Source of the DNA: an uncultured Chitinophaga sp.
Lineage (GTDB): Bacteria; Bacteroidota; Bacteroidia; Chitinophagales; Chitinophagaceae
Reading direction: 5' to 3'
Assembly: GCF_946479755.1 (NCBI RefSeq)
Contig: NZ_CAMLHC010000002.1
Coordinates: 1 to 64,000, forward strand
Length of the DNA stretch: 64,000 nucleotides
Part shown: positions 24,765 through 32,733 of the stretch, in pieces
Numbering within the stretch: position 1 is the stretch's first letter
Layout: each line of letters starts with the position of its first letter
Made by a program: the position numbers and the translations under genes
Notes under the pieces: generated by a model
Told to the model about the DNA's origin: nothing
Seen by the model: the letters and a program-made list of their open reading frames with translations, nothing else
Database searches by the model: none

Positions 24765-25991
24765 ATGAGAACAATGGTCCAACGGAAAAAGAAGGAAGCG
24801 CACAAACCGGGTAAAAAATCTTTGGCAAGAGTGGTGGTTGACAAGCTGCACCTGTGGCTGGGGCTTGCCTCCGGCATTATTGTGCTGATTATCAGTGTAA
24901 CAGGTTGCCTGTTTGTTTTCCAACGGGAGATCAGTGAAATGATTTACCACAACGAGATGTTTGTGACGCCGCAGGAGCATACCCTGCCACTGAGCGAGCT
25001 GAAGGCAAGCGCTCAGCAGGCATTGGGGGACAAGCCTATCATGTCTATTACTGCCTGGCGCCCGGCGGACCGGGCCTGGGAATTCCTCGCCTATAAAGCC
25101 AATGATACCGCATTGACCTATTTCGGCTGTGTGGAATATTACGAGGCGATTATGGTTAACCCGTATACCGGGGCCGTTACCGGCCGTATCGACTACAAAA
25201 ACAGTTTTTTCCCTATCGTGAAGATGATACATTGGAGCCTGCTGCTGAATACCAAATACGGTCAACCGGTAGTAGGCTGGAGCACTTTCGTGTTTGTGAT
25301 CCTGCTGATCACCGGCCTCATCATGTGGTGGCCCAAGCGCTGGACCAAAGCTACCCGCGATCAGAGTTTTAAAGTGAAGTGGAAGGCCAGTTTCAAACGG
25401 GTGAATTACGACCTGCACAATGTGCTGGGGTTCTATTGCCTTATTATAGCGCTGGTACTGGCTCTTACGGGGATGGTATGGGCCTTTACCTGGTTCCAGA
25501 AAGCCGTGTATGTGGCCGCTGCCGGCACCACCGAAGCGCCGGCCGTAAAACAGGTGACCTCCGGTCCGGCTACTGCTGTGGCCACAGGCGATCCGCTGGA
25601 TATTGCCTTTAATACGGTTCAGCCACTGCTCAAAGACGCCGGCCGTGTTTTCGTATATCCGGCAGCGTACCCTGAAGGCGTGCATACCATGGGTGGCTAC
25701 AGGGGAAAGGACATTTTCTTTGGCAGTGACGAGTACCAGTTTGATCAATATACCGGTAAACTGGTGGGGCATAGCGAGTACAAAAAGAAGAACGGCGGAG
25801 AGAAACTGATCGCCATGAATTACGATATTCATGTGGGCGCTATTGGCGGCTTGCCGGGAAAAATAATTGCTTTCATTATCAGTTTCATCTGTGCCTCGCT
25901 GCCGGTGACGGGCTTTTATATCTGGTGGGGGAAACAGAAAAAATCAAAAAAGAAAGTGGCAAAACCTGTTGCGCGATTGAATACCGTGTAA
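24765..25991 (+). CDS. PepSY-associated TM protein
   Basis: PepSY_TM family inner-membrane protein; members are proposed ferric or flavin reductases in siderophore utilisation, often next to TonB receptors. TM1 (LWLGLASGIIVLIISVTGCLFVFQ, about 34-56) includes the conserved HLWLGL. Large periplasmic PepSY domains contain YEAIMVNPYTGAVTGRID and FDQYTGKLVGHSEY. Further TMs are at about 160-180 (VGWSTFVFVILLITGLIMWWP), 220-240 and 370-390. Conserved His residues (KMIHWSLLL, NYDIHVGAIGGLPGK) could bind heme. 408 aa. No TonB receptor is adjacent. Confidence 0.85.
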   Translation: MRTMVQRKKKEAHKPGKKSLARVVVDKLHLWLGLASGIIVLIISVTGCLFVFQREISEMIYHNEMFVTPQEHTLPLSELKASAQQALGDKPIMSITAWRPADRAWEFLAYKANDTALTYFGCVEYYEAIMVNPYTGAVTGRIDYKNSFFPIVKMIHWSLLLNTKYGQPVVGWSTFVFVILLITGLIMWWPKRWTKATRDQSFKVKWKASFKRVNYDLHNVLGFYCLIIALVLALTGMVWAFTWFQKAVYVAAAGTTEAPAVKQVTSGPATAVATGDPLDIAFNTVQPLLKDAGRVFVYPAAYPEGVHTMGGYRGKDIFFGSDEYQFDQYTGKLVGHSEYKKKNGGEKLIAMNYDIHVGAIGGLPGKIIAFIISFICASLPVTGFYIWWGKQKKSKKKVAKPVARLNTV

Positions 25992-26095
25992 AATTGTAAT
26001 AATTTTTGTTTCCCTAAAACCTGCTATGGTATTGGTTTTAGGGAGATGATTTACAATTGTGTGCAATTATTTTTTTAAAAACTTTGAAAAAATAT

Positions 26096-26125
26096 TTTGT
26101 GTTTTCAGTCCGTTTCCTATCTTTG
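26096..26125 (+). promoter_or_regulatory. Promoter of the tRNA-Gly pair
   Basis: -33 TTTG (26096-26099) and -7 TATCTTTG (26118-26125) separated by 18 nt. Fits the Bacteroidota primary consensus and reads into the two tRNA-Gly genes about 90 nt downstream. Confidence 0.7.
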
Positions 26126-26217
26126 CAATCCCAACGAAAACGCCACACGGCAAAACAAACACGCTGAAAGCGCCAACAGTTGGGAAGTTCTTAAAAGTTT
26201 TATGTTTTAAAACACCT

Positions 26218-26293
<76 letters not shown>

Positions 26294-26343
26294 GGCCGGA
26301 ATGCTTAGCAGCATCCACCGTCGAAAAGTTCTTAGTCAAAATT

Positions 26344-26416
<73 letters not shown>

Positions 26417-26419
26417 CTA

Positions 26420-26452
26420 AAGCCTGATCATACATATGGTCAGGCTTTTTTT
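26420..26452 (+). terminator. Terminator of the tRNA-Gly transcript
   Basis: Stem AAGCCTGA..CAT / ATG..TCAGGCTT (26420-26447) followed by seven T. Confidence 0.85.
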
Positions 26453-26554
26453 ATGCCCTGTACGCAGTGCTTCCCGCCAGGGATGTTTGTTTGGCGTTAA
26501 AAAAAAGCGCACCGTTGCCGATGCGCTTTCTATCCGTATGTATGGTTCATTAGT

Positions 26555-27715
26555 TTAAAAATCACCGCTGGCGCCGCCACCACCACCGGAACCACCGCCG
26601 AAGTTGGGATGTGTGTCTGCCGGTCTTGCTGCTGGCGGGAATGTTTGCGCTATGATCAGCGATTCCACTTTCAGCCGGTCAGCCATGCCTGACTCATCAG
26701 CCGGGGCATAGGTAAAGCCGTTTTTAGGCGTATGAAGGTATCTTATCAGCATCCATGCTCCGCCGGTGAGCACCAGCCCGCCCAGGGCCATGGCCGATTC
26801 CAGCGGCATTACGCTGTGGTAATGACGTATCGTGAATACGATCATGGCAATCAGTATAACACCTGTGCGTAGCAGCACAGCGTCTTTTTTACGGGCGCCC
26901 AGGTAGATATACAACGGAGGGATGATCACCGTCACGGTCCAGAAGAGCCATCCGGCGGGAATACCGGGATCGTTTTCCGGCATAAATAACATGTTGTTGG
27001 TTTCCCTTACCACGTAATAGTTGCCCGCCATATAGAGCGTTATCAGTGACAAAATGCGTAACAGTGTGAAACAGTCGCTGTAATGCCGCAGTGCGGTACT
27101 TTTTACCAGCCGGCTGCTGACCAGGTACACGGCCAGTGATATACCCATGAGCAGGAATGGCATGAACGCTGTGCCATAGGGTAGTTTCATCGCCTGCCAG
27201 AAAACAAGCAACAGGAAGGAGAGATAAGCGACGGCGGAAGAAACCATATCGGCATAACGCAGCGTGCCCAGTACCGTAAGAATGAGGACTGTCAGTGCCC
27301 AGACGCTTTCTGACATGTCGTAGTTTTCGATGAAGATACCGCAGCAGAAGAGTCCTACCGCGCTCCATAACAAGGCTTCGTTGATACCGGAGCGGTAAGG
27401 TTTTTTCTGACTGATCGCAAATTCCAGCACGCCTATACAGAGCAGCGAGGCCAGTATCAGTGCTGCCCGGAAACCGGTAGAAGTATCACTGCTGAGTGCC
27501 AGCAATAAAAAGAAGCCACTGGTAAAGGCGACCACGATACCGGTGAGCAGAAAAAGCCCTACACGGATGACCGGGTTGGGCGTGTAAAGGTCCACCGGAT
27601 GGGCTTTACGTATTGTTTCCTGTGTTTCGGGGCTGATGCATCCCTGCCGGTGTGCTTTATCAGCCTCGTTTTGAATATAGAGATTGTCGAGGGTTACGGA
27701 AGACCAGGCGATCAT
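26555..27715 (-). CDS. Multi-pass membrane protein with Gly-rich C-terminus (DUF4401-like)
   Basis: About ten hydrophobic helices between residues 45 and 330, e.g. VGLFLLTGIVVAFTSGFFLLLALS and LFWTVTVIIPPLYIYLGA. The soluble N-terminal ~35 residues begin MIAWSSVTLDNLYI. The tail is very Gly/Ser-rich (FGGGSGGGGGASGDF), like secreted/TPM-type proteins. Its start overlaps the stop of the DUF2157 gene by 4 nt (ATGA), so the two membrane proteins are translationally coupled and probably form one complex. DUF4401 assignment is by resemblance and genomic pairing only. Confidence 0.7.
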   Translation of the reverse strand: MIAWSSVTLDNLYIQNEADKAHRQGCISPETQETIRKAHPVDLYTPNPVIRVGLFLLTGIVVAFTSGFFLLLALSSDTSTGFRAALILASLLCIGVLEFAISQKKPYRSGINEALLWSAVGLFCCGIFIENYDMSESVWALTVLILTVLGTLRYADMVSSAVAYLSFLLLVFWQAMKLPYGTAFMPFLLMGISLAVYLVSSRLVKSTALRHYSDCFTLLRILSLITLYMAGNYYVVRETNNMLFMPENDPGIPAGWLFWTVTVIIPPLYIYLGARKKDAVLLRTGVILIAMIVFTIRHYHSVMPLESAMALGGLVLTGGAWMLIRYLHTPKNGFTYAPADESGMADRLKVESLIIAQTFPPAARPADTHPNFGGGSGGGGGASGDF

Positions 27716-28683
27716 TGTTGTTTAATTTTTTTGTTGAGCTTAATTAAGAACATAATAACACCTACCGTAGAAAATATCATGTATATGAACGCCGGATAAA
27801 TATCGTCTGCCAGGTGATTGAACACGCTGCGTCCCAGGAGGATGTTCAGGCCCACGTAGCCGTATAATACCGCCAGTAGTACAAAGTAGAAAGAGTGGTC
27901 GCGGAAGGCGCGTTGCCAGGTAAGGTAGGTGCCGGCGGCTAACAGCAGGAACCAGAGCACGTACCATGTTTCAAAAATACACATGCCGGCGATGGCGGCG
28001 ATGAAGAAGATATGGACGCCGAAGTTGCGGTAAGTAAAGGCAAAGTGTTTTTTGAAATTGCGTTTCTCTGATAACTCTGCTAATGCTACAAGGCCGATGC
28101 CCAGCGCCGTGCCGATGTAAATCAGGGTCTCATTGCCGAAGTCGTTCTGCGACAGTATCTGGAATGGTGTGATGGCGATGCCTGCCCAGGCGGCCAGGTT
28201 GGTGACGGCCATGGAGAGAATGCCCAGGTGGTCGAAGTAGTAGGCCGTGGCAAACAAGGCCACCATGGGGATAAAGGTGGCGAGGCCGTAGGCCGTGCCG
28301 AATGCGGTGTACTGGAACTGCAGGTAGCCGATAAAAGTGACGAAGGTGAGGCTGCCTAACAGTAACGCATAATCGTAGAATGCGTTGGGCGATTCGGTTT
28401 TTTCCCGTGAAAAAGGCGCCCGGTGCCGGAAGCAGTAGGCATAACAGCCAATACACAGTAATGCAATGAAGAGGAGGATCACCTGGTGCCCGATGGTATC
28501 GATGTTTTTGTAAACGAGGATACCGAGGCCACCGCTCAGTAGTAGTACGCCAAGGTACAGGGCTGATTTGATTTCCCAGTGGAGGGAGAAAAGGCGGTTG
28601 TTTTCCGCATGGGTAACACGTTGCATTTCCTCGTCACTGATCAATCCTTCTTTTTGGAGTTGGGAGAAAGTATCAATGTTCAT
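27712..28683 (-). CDS. DUF2157 membrane protein
   Basis: The soluble N-terminal domain (LQKEGLISDEEMQRVTHAENNRLFSLHWEIKSALYLGVLLL) is diagnostic of DUF2157. About nine TM helices follow to residue 315. In Bacteroidota this family is often paired with a second multi-pass protein, as here. Function unknown. First gene of a two-gene unit; its start lies next to an ATTCGTAAT repeat. Confidence 0.8.
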   Translation of the reverse strand: MNIDTFSQLQKEGLISDEEMQRVTHAENNRLFSLHWEIKSALYLGVLLLSGGLGILVYKNIDTIGHQVILLFIALLCIGCYAYCFRHRAPFSREKTESPNAFYDYALLLGSLTFVTFIGYLQFQYTAFGTAYGLATFIPMVALFATAYYFDHLGILSMAVTNLAAWAGIAITPFQILSQNDFGNETLIYIGTALGIGLVALAELSEKRNFKKHFAFTYRNFGVHIFFIAAIAGMCIFETWYVLWFLLLAAGTYLTWQRAFRDHSFYFVLLAVLYGYVGLNILLGRSVFNHLADDIYPAFIYMIFSTVGVIMFLIKLNKKIKQQ

Positions 28684-28689
28684 GCGGTG

Positions 28690-28809
28690 AATTTACGAAT
28701 TACGGATTACGAATGACGAATTTGAACTGTTTCCCGGGAAAAGTTACTATCTAAACGTTTCATGATAGGACCAAAAATCTGTAATTCGTAATCCGTAATT
28801 CGTAATTTC
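28690..28809. repeat. ATTCGTAAT-type inverted repeat, copy 3
   Basis: The arms 28690-28719 and about 28780-28809 pair well (GAAwTTACGAATTACGG and reverse) around a 60-nt centre. It fills most of the region between the divergent DUF2157 and gluconolactonase-like genes, so any promoter of either must lie in or beside it. Confidence 0.8.
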
Positions 28810-28815
28810 ATCCCC

Positions 28816-29688
28816 ATGGAGATGTATGAATCAACATTGTTTTCCACAGGGCCTTTTGAGCTGGGCGAAGGCGCTTTCTGGTGGCCGGAACGCTCAGCAT
28901 GGTGCTGGGTGGATATTTTGGGCCATTCCCTGTATATAATGGACAGCAAAGGTCAACGGACCCAATATCATATAGGCGAGTACGTATCGATGATGGTGCC
29001 GGTGCAAGGCAGCAATGAACTGCTGCTGGGGCTTCATGGCCGTGTGGCGCGGTTTTCACCGGAGCAGGGGCTGGGCCGCACGCTGGCGGTGCTGGATGGA
29101 AATCCCGGTCTTCGTTGCAATGATGGCAAGTGCGATCCGGCCGGCCGGCTGTGGATCGGTACCATGCACCTTACTACGCAGCGCGATAACGGCGCTTTGT
29201 ATTGCATTGACCATAACCGTCCGCCGGTGATCAAGATCCCCCAGGTAAGTATTTCCAACGGGATCGTATGGTATGGTGAGCGGATGTATTTTAACGATAC
29301 CGTGACCAACAGGGTCCAGGAATATGCCTATGACGTAAATTCCGGTGAAATCCGGTTCCTGCGCAATGCCGTGGTGATCCCGGCTGAACTGGGATCACCC
29401 GACGGGATGACGATCGATAGCGAAGGCATGTTGTGGGTGGCCCACTGGGGCGGTAGCGGAGTATACCGCTGGAATCCGGCCAGCGGACAGCTGCTGGGCA
29501 AAATTGAAGTGCCGGCCCCGAACGTGTCCTGCTGTGTTTTCGGCGGCCCCGATATGCAGGAAATGCTGATTACCACTGCACTGGAGCACATGACGCCTCA
29601 ACAGCTGAAGGCTTATCCTATGAGTGGAAACGTGTTTCACGCGAAGCTTCCTTTTAAAGGCCTGCCTGTCAACTATTTTAAATATTAG
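28816..29688 (+). CDS. SMP-30/gluconolactonase/LRE family protein
   Basis: Six-bladed beta-propeller, probable metal-dependent lactonase. Metal-site segments visible: LGEGAFWWPE (Glu), LRCNDGKCDPAGRLWIGTMH (Asn/Asp), ISNGIVWYGERMYFNDTVTNRV and GSPDGMTIDSEGMLWVAHWGG (catalytic Asp). 290 aa is typical. The WIGTMHLTTQRDNGALY stretch is the standard SMP-30 signature. Cytoplasmic, no signal peptide. The true sugar lactone is not deducible from context. Confidence 0.9.
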   Translation: MEMYESTLFSTGPFELGEGAFWWPERSAWCWVDILGHSLYIMDSKGQRTQYHIGEYVSMMVPVQGSNELLLGLHGRVARFSPEQGLGRTLAVLDGNPGLRCNDGKCDPAGRLWIGTMHLTTQRDNGALYCIDHNRPPVIKIPQVSISNGIVWYGERMYFNDTVTNRVQEYAYDVNSGEIRFLRNAVVIPAELGSPDGMTIDSEGMLWVAHWGGSGVYRWNPASGQLLGKIEVPAPNVSCCVFGGPDMQEMLITTALEHMTPQQLKAYPMSGNVFHAKLPFKGLPVNYFKY

Positions 29689-29733
29689 TTTAATATACAT
29701 TTGATTGTTTCACGAAGTCTCGTGTTTTTTTCG

Positions 29734-29741
29734 TACTTTTG
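29734..29741 (+). promoter_or_regulatory. Bacteroidota-type -7 element upstream of the GNAT-like gene
   Basis: TACTTTTG matches TAnnTTTG. It would give an unusually long (~125 nt) leader before the ATG at 29875. Confidence 0.45.
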
Positions 29742-29874
29742 TGGGTATGAACGGGCATTTTTAGGGTATTTTAATACCAGAGCAGCGCTATCTTATCCAA
29801 CTTCCCTTTTATAATACTTCCCTTTAGTACGCTACTGAAACATTCAAGTGTATTGTATAAACTAATGAACAGTC

Positions 29875-30168
29875 ATGAAGGATTTTACAATTATTGACAA
29901 CAAAGAGGCCAGGCAGTTTGAGGCGCATATCGCCGGACAGCTGGCAAAGGTTATTTATGAAAGAAATGGCAGCCGTATTTTCCTGACAGGCGCAGAAGTG
30001 CCGCCGACCCTGGAAAAACAAGGCGTACTGCCGATGATGCTGGGTAAAGTGATGGAGGAAATTTCTGCACAGAATATCCGGATGGTCCCTTCCAGCAAAA
30101 AAGTAGCGGAATTCGTGCGCAGCAATCCTAAATGGAAAACACTGCTGGCACATGGACTGCACATCTAA
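29875..30168 (+). CDS. YidJ/COG2388-type small GNAT N-acetyltransferase
   Basis: 97-aa single-domain protein. The family pattern is recognisable: FEAHIAGQLAKVIYERNGSRIFLTGAEVPPTLEKQGVLPMMLGKVMEEI, then MVPSSKKVAEFVRSNPKW, with the CoA-loop-like QGVLPMM in place of the usual QG-x-G/A. The His/Thr pair usual before EVP (FTHTEVP) is here LTGAEVP. Catalytic competence is therefore uncertain. Confidence 0.75.
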   Translation: MKDFTIIDNKEARQFEAHIAGQLAKVIYERNGSRIFLTGAEVPPTLEKQGVLPMMLGKVMEEISAQNIRMVPSSKKVAEFVRSNPKWKTLLAHGLHI

Positions 30169-30193
30169 CGAAAAGAGTTAACGATTTTAAAGT

Positions 30194-30306
30194 AAACGGG
30201 CTGTTTATTTATTGGGCTGTTGCAGGAAAGTACTTTTTCCGAATGGCGGGAGGAGAGGAGTATCTTCAAACGCTACAAGCAACCCAATAAATAAATCAGC
30301 CCGTTT
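30194..30306. repeat. Long inverted repeat between convergent genes
   Basis: Arms 30194-30216 and 30283-30306 are complementary over 23 nt apart from one extra T, with a 66-nt spacer. It sits between the convergent GNAT-like and OmpH genes and could act as a bidirectional terminator. It is unrelated in sequence to the other repeat families here. Confidence 0.85.
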
Positions 30307-30332
30307 AAGTTTAGTGGCTGTATAATAAAAGT

Positions 30333-30830
30333 TTATTTCAGTCCCAGCTTCGCTTTTACCGGCGCCATCAGGTCGTCGGCCTCTGAACCGATCAGCACTT
30401 CTTCTTTCGAATTATCGATCACCATCGTGTAACCTTTTTCAGCAGCCACCGTCTTCAGCGCTTTTTTCGCTTTATCCATGATCGGCACCAGCAACTGCTG
30501 GTCTTTCAGCTGTAATTTCTCTTCCATCCGCTGCCGGTAATCCTGGATACCCGCCTGCGCGTCCTGCAATTCTTTCTCTTTTATTTCCTTGATCTGCTGT
30601 GTCCATTTAGTGGCGAGGCTGTCATACTCCTGCAGTCTCTTAGTATATTCCGCAACGAGGTATTGTCCGTCTTTAGCGAGCTCCTGCTGATATTTTTGCA
30701 AGGTGTCAGTCGCTTGTTTGGTTTCGGGCATAGCAGCAATCAACTGCTGAAAATTGATATAGGCGGTTTTCTGCGAAAATGCTGCGGTGCTCATCAGTAG
30801 CATCAGTGCGACAGTGCAAAAATATTTCAT
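30333..30830 (-). CDS. OmpH/Skp-family periplasmic chaperone
   Basis: Holds unfolded outer-membrane proteins in the periplasm. Signal peptide (CTVALMLLMSTAAFSQ), then AYINFQQLIAAMPETKQA, which is the OmpH start motif. A long helical tentacle (about 45-115, KYQQELAKDGQYLVAEYTKRLQEYDS..) precedes the C-terminal strand AEKGYTMVIDNSKEEVLIGS. 165 aa matches. Single gene, not next to bamA. Confidence 0.9.
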   Translation of the reverse strand: MKYFCTVALMLLMSTAAFSQKTAYINFQQLIAAMPETKQATDTLQKYQQELAKDGQYLVAEYTKRLQEYDSLATKWTQQIKEIKEKELQDAQAGIQDYRQRMEEKLQLKDQQLLVPIMDKAKKALKTVAAEKGYTMVIDNSKEEVLIGSEADDLMAPVKAKLGLK

Positions 30831-31061
30831 GATATAGTTTTCAGCAATATTATGGAATAGATATATAAGAGAATGTTAAATTGTCGTGCTGCCGGGGAAC
30901 GAGGCCCTCACTCTCTTGATAATTTAAGGACCCTTTACCACCATTTATTTCCCCGGATTGATTCCCCGTTGATAACAATTTAATATTAATGATAATGCAT
31001 TTTTTCGGACCTTTGCGTAGCCACTGCCCGGCGCCTTTACACAAAAAATTTGTTTTCCCCG

Positions 31062-31089
31062 TAGGGGTAACAACTGTTAAGCGTGTCGT
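31062..31089 (+). promoter_or_regulatory. Predicted ECF-sigma promoter of the sigma/FecR cassette
   Basis: TAGGGGTA (31062-31069), 12 nt, CGTGTCGT (31082-31089). The same two boxes with identical spacing occur before the repeat-protein gene at 34617. The layout resembles an ECF -35/-10 pair. If so, transcription starts near 31096 and the sigma factor regulates itself. The remainder of 30831-31061 contains no gene. Confidence 0.7.
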
Positions 31090-31151
31090 CATGGAAAGTA
31101 TTTCAATTGGCAGAAGGAATTATCTTTGACTATAGTTATCAAAACCTACGC

Positions 31152-31727
31152 ATGGAGTTGCAACATCCAGGTGATACTTCGTTACTGGAAAAAGAAGACG
31201 TATTAACTTTTGAACAGGCATTTAAAACCCATTTTAAAGGCTTGCATGCCTATGCCTGTACCATATTGAAAGATGAAGTGATGGCGGAAGAAATGGTGCA
31301 GAATGTATTCTGTAAACTGTGGGAGAAATCAGGAGATATCAAGATCAAACAAACGATCGCCGGGTACCTGTACAGAGCAGTATATCACGAAAGCATCAAT
31401 TATCTGCGGCATCAGAAAGTAAAAGCCACGCATCAGGCACACACGCAATATCAAATGAGCAATAACAGGGATACCGGCAATACTTCCGGGAAAGTGACCA
31501 TGCGGGAGCTGGAAGAAAAGCTGCACAAAGCACTCCGCGATCTCCCGGAAAAATGCAGGACCATCTTCCAGTTGAGCCGCTTCGAAGAACTAAAATACCA
31601 GGAAATTGCCGATAAACTTGATATCTCGGTCAAAACGGTGGAGAACCAGATGGGCAAAGCGCTGAAGCTGCTGCGCCTCAACCTGGTGGACTTTCTTCCT
31701 TTGTTGTTAATATTGCTCCACCTCTAA
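31152..31727 (+). CDS. ECF-type RNA polymerase sigma-70 factor
   Basis: Region 2 covers about residues 18-85 (FEQAFKTHFKGLHAYACTILKDEVMAEEMVQNVFCKLWEK), with IKQTIAGYLYRAVYHESINYLR. Region 4 covers about 125-175 (LPEKCRTIFQLSRFEELKYQEIADKLDISVKTVENQMGKAL). A hydrophobic C-terminal tail (FLPLLLILLHL) may hold it at the membrane near FecR. The ATG at 31152 is preferred; a longer in-frame GTG at 31083 lies inside the predicted -10 box. 191 aa. Followed by fecR after 10 nt. Confidence 0.92.
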   Translation: MELQHPGDTSLLEKEDVLTFEQAFKTHFKGLHAYACTILKDEVMAEEMVQNVFCKLWEKSGDIKIKQTIAGYLYRAVYHESINYLRHQKVKATHQAHTQYQMSNNRDTGNTSGKVTMRELEEKLHKALRDLPEKCRTIFQLSRFEELKYQEIADKLDISVKTVENQMGKALKLLRLNLVDFLPLLLILLHL

Positions 31728-31737
31728 ACCTTCTACC

Positions 31738-32718
31738 GTGAAAAAGCAAACTGACCATATAAACGACGATCTGCTGGTTAAATTCATGTTAGGCATCACT
31801 ACGCCGGCAGAAAAACAGTCCGTAGAGGCATGGATGGCAGCCGATAACGCCAATGCCAGATACTATGAACATTTCCGGCTTATCTGGGATGAAAGTAAAA
31901 AACTGGCCGCCGTCAGCACAGTGAACGAAGACGACGCCTGGAAACGCTTCCAGCAACGGGTAGGCACCAACGAAGATACCAGCGGCGCCCGCATTATCAA
32001 AACAGATTTCTCTACCTGGCGCCGGAACCTCGCCATAGCAGCCACTTTGCTGGTGCTGCTGGGTGCTGCCGGATTCTGGTTCATGAAATCATCCCGGCCA
32101 CAACATACCGTTTACGCCAATAACGAAGTGAGACTGGATACCCTGCCGGACGGCTCTTTTGTAACGCTGAATAAACAATCATCTATCAGCTACGCAAACT
32201 CCTTCACAAAAGAAAGACACGTGAAACTGGAAGGCGAGGCCTTCTTCAGCATAGCACAGGACCCGGGCCGCCCCTTCGTTATCAAGGTAAATGACGTGAC
32301 GGTAAAAGTACTGGGTACTTCCTTTAACATCAAAAGCGTTAACGGTAAAACAGAAGTGATCGTGGAAACAGGCGCCGTAGAAGTATCCAAACAGCATCAC
32401 AGTGTACAGCTGCAGCGTAACGAGAAAGCCATCGTAACCGATAAAGACGACGCGCCGGTAAAACAGCATAACACCGATGAACTGTATAACTACTACCGCA
32501 CACAAACCTTTGTCTGCAACAATACACCGTTGTGGAAACTGGTAGACATCCTGAATGAAGCGTATGGCGTAAACATCGTCATTGCCAATACCGCCAAACG
32601 TGATCTGCCGATCAATGTTACCTTCAGTAACAGCTCCCTCGACAGCACGCTGAAAATTATCGGAATTACTTACGGTATCACCGTAGACCAGAATGGAAAC
32701 AATATTACCCTGAAATAA
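31738..32718 (+). CDS. FecR-family anti-sigma factor
   Basis: Inner-membrane regulator that holds and releases the ECF sigma factor. A cytoplasmic N-terminal domain (about 1-95) contains LLVKFMLGITTPAEKQSVEAWM. One TM segment follows (RNLAIAATLLVLLGAAGFWFM, about 96-117), then the periplasmic FecR domain (LPDGSFVTLNKQSSISYANSF..VKLEGEAFFSIAQDPGRPFVI, VKVLGTSFNIKS) and a C-terminal DUF4974/STN-like domain (LVDILNEAYGVNIVIAN). GTG start at 31738. 326 aa. Sits between the sigma gene and the STN-repeat gene. Confidence 0.93.
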   Translation: MKKQTDHINDDLLVKFMLGITTPAEKQSVEAWMAADNANARYYEHFRLIWDESKKLAAVSTVNEDDAWKRFQQRVGTNEDTSGARIIKTDFSTWRRNLAIAATLLVLLGAAGFWFMKSSRPQHTVYANNEVRLDTLPDGSFVTLNKQSSISYANSFTKERHVKLEGEAFFSIAQDPGRPFVIKVNDVTVKVLGTSFNIKSVNGKTEVIVETGAVEVSKQHHSVQLQRNEKAIVTDKDDAPVKQHNTDELYNYYRTQTFVCNNTPLWKLVDILNEAYGVNIVIANTAKRDLPINVTFSNSSLDSTLKIIGITYGITVDQNGNNITLK

Positions 32719-32733
32719 CTGTAGCACCAACGT

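Noticed and set aside
31083..31151. N-terminal extension of the ECF sigma factor from GTG 31083
   Set aside because: The GTG lies inside the CGTGTCGT box of the predicted promoter, and the extra 23 residues do not look like sigma region 2. ATG 31152 preferred.
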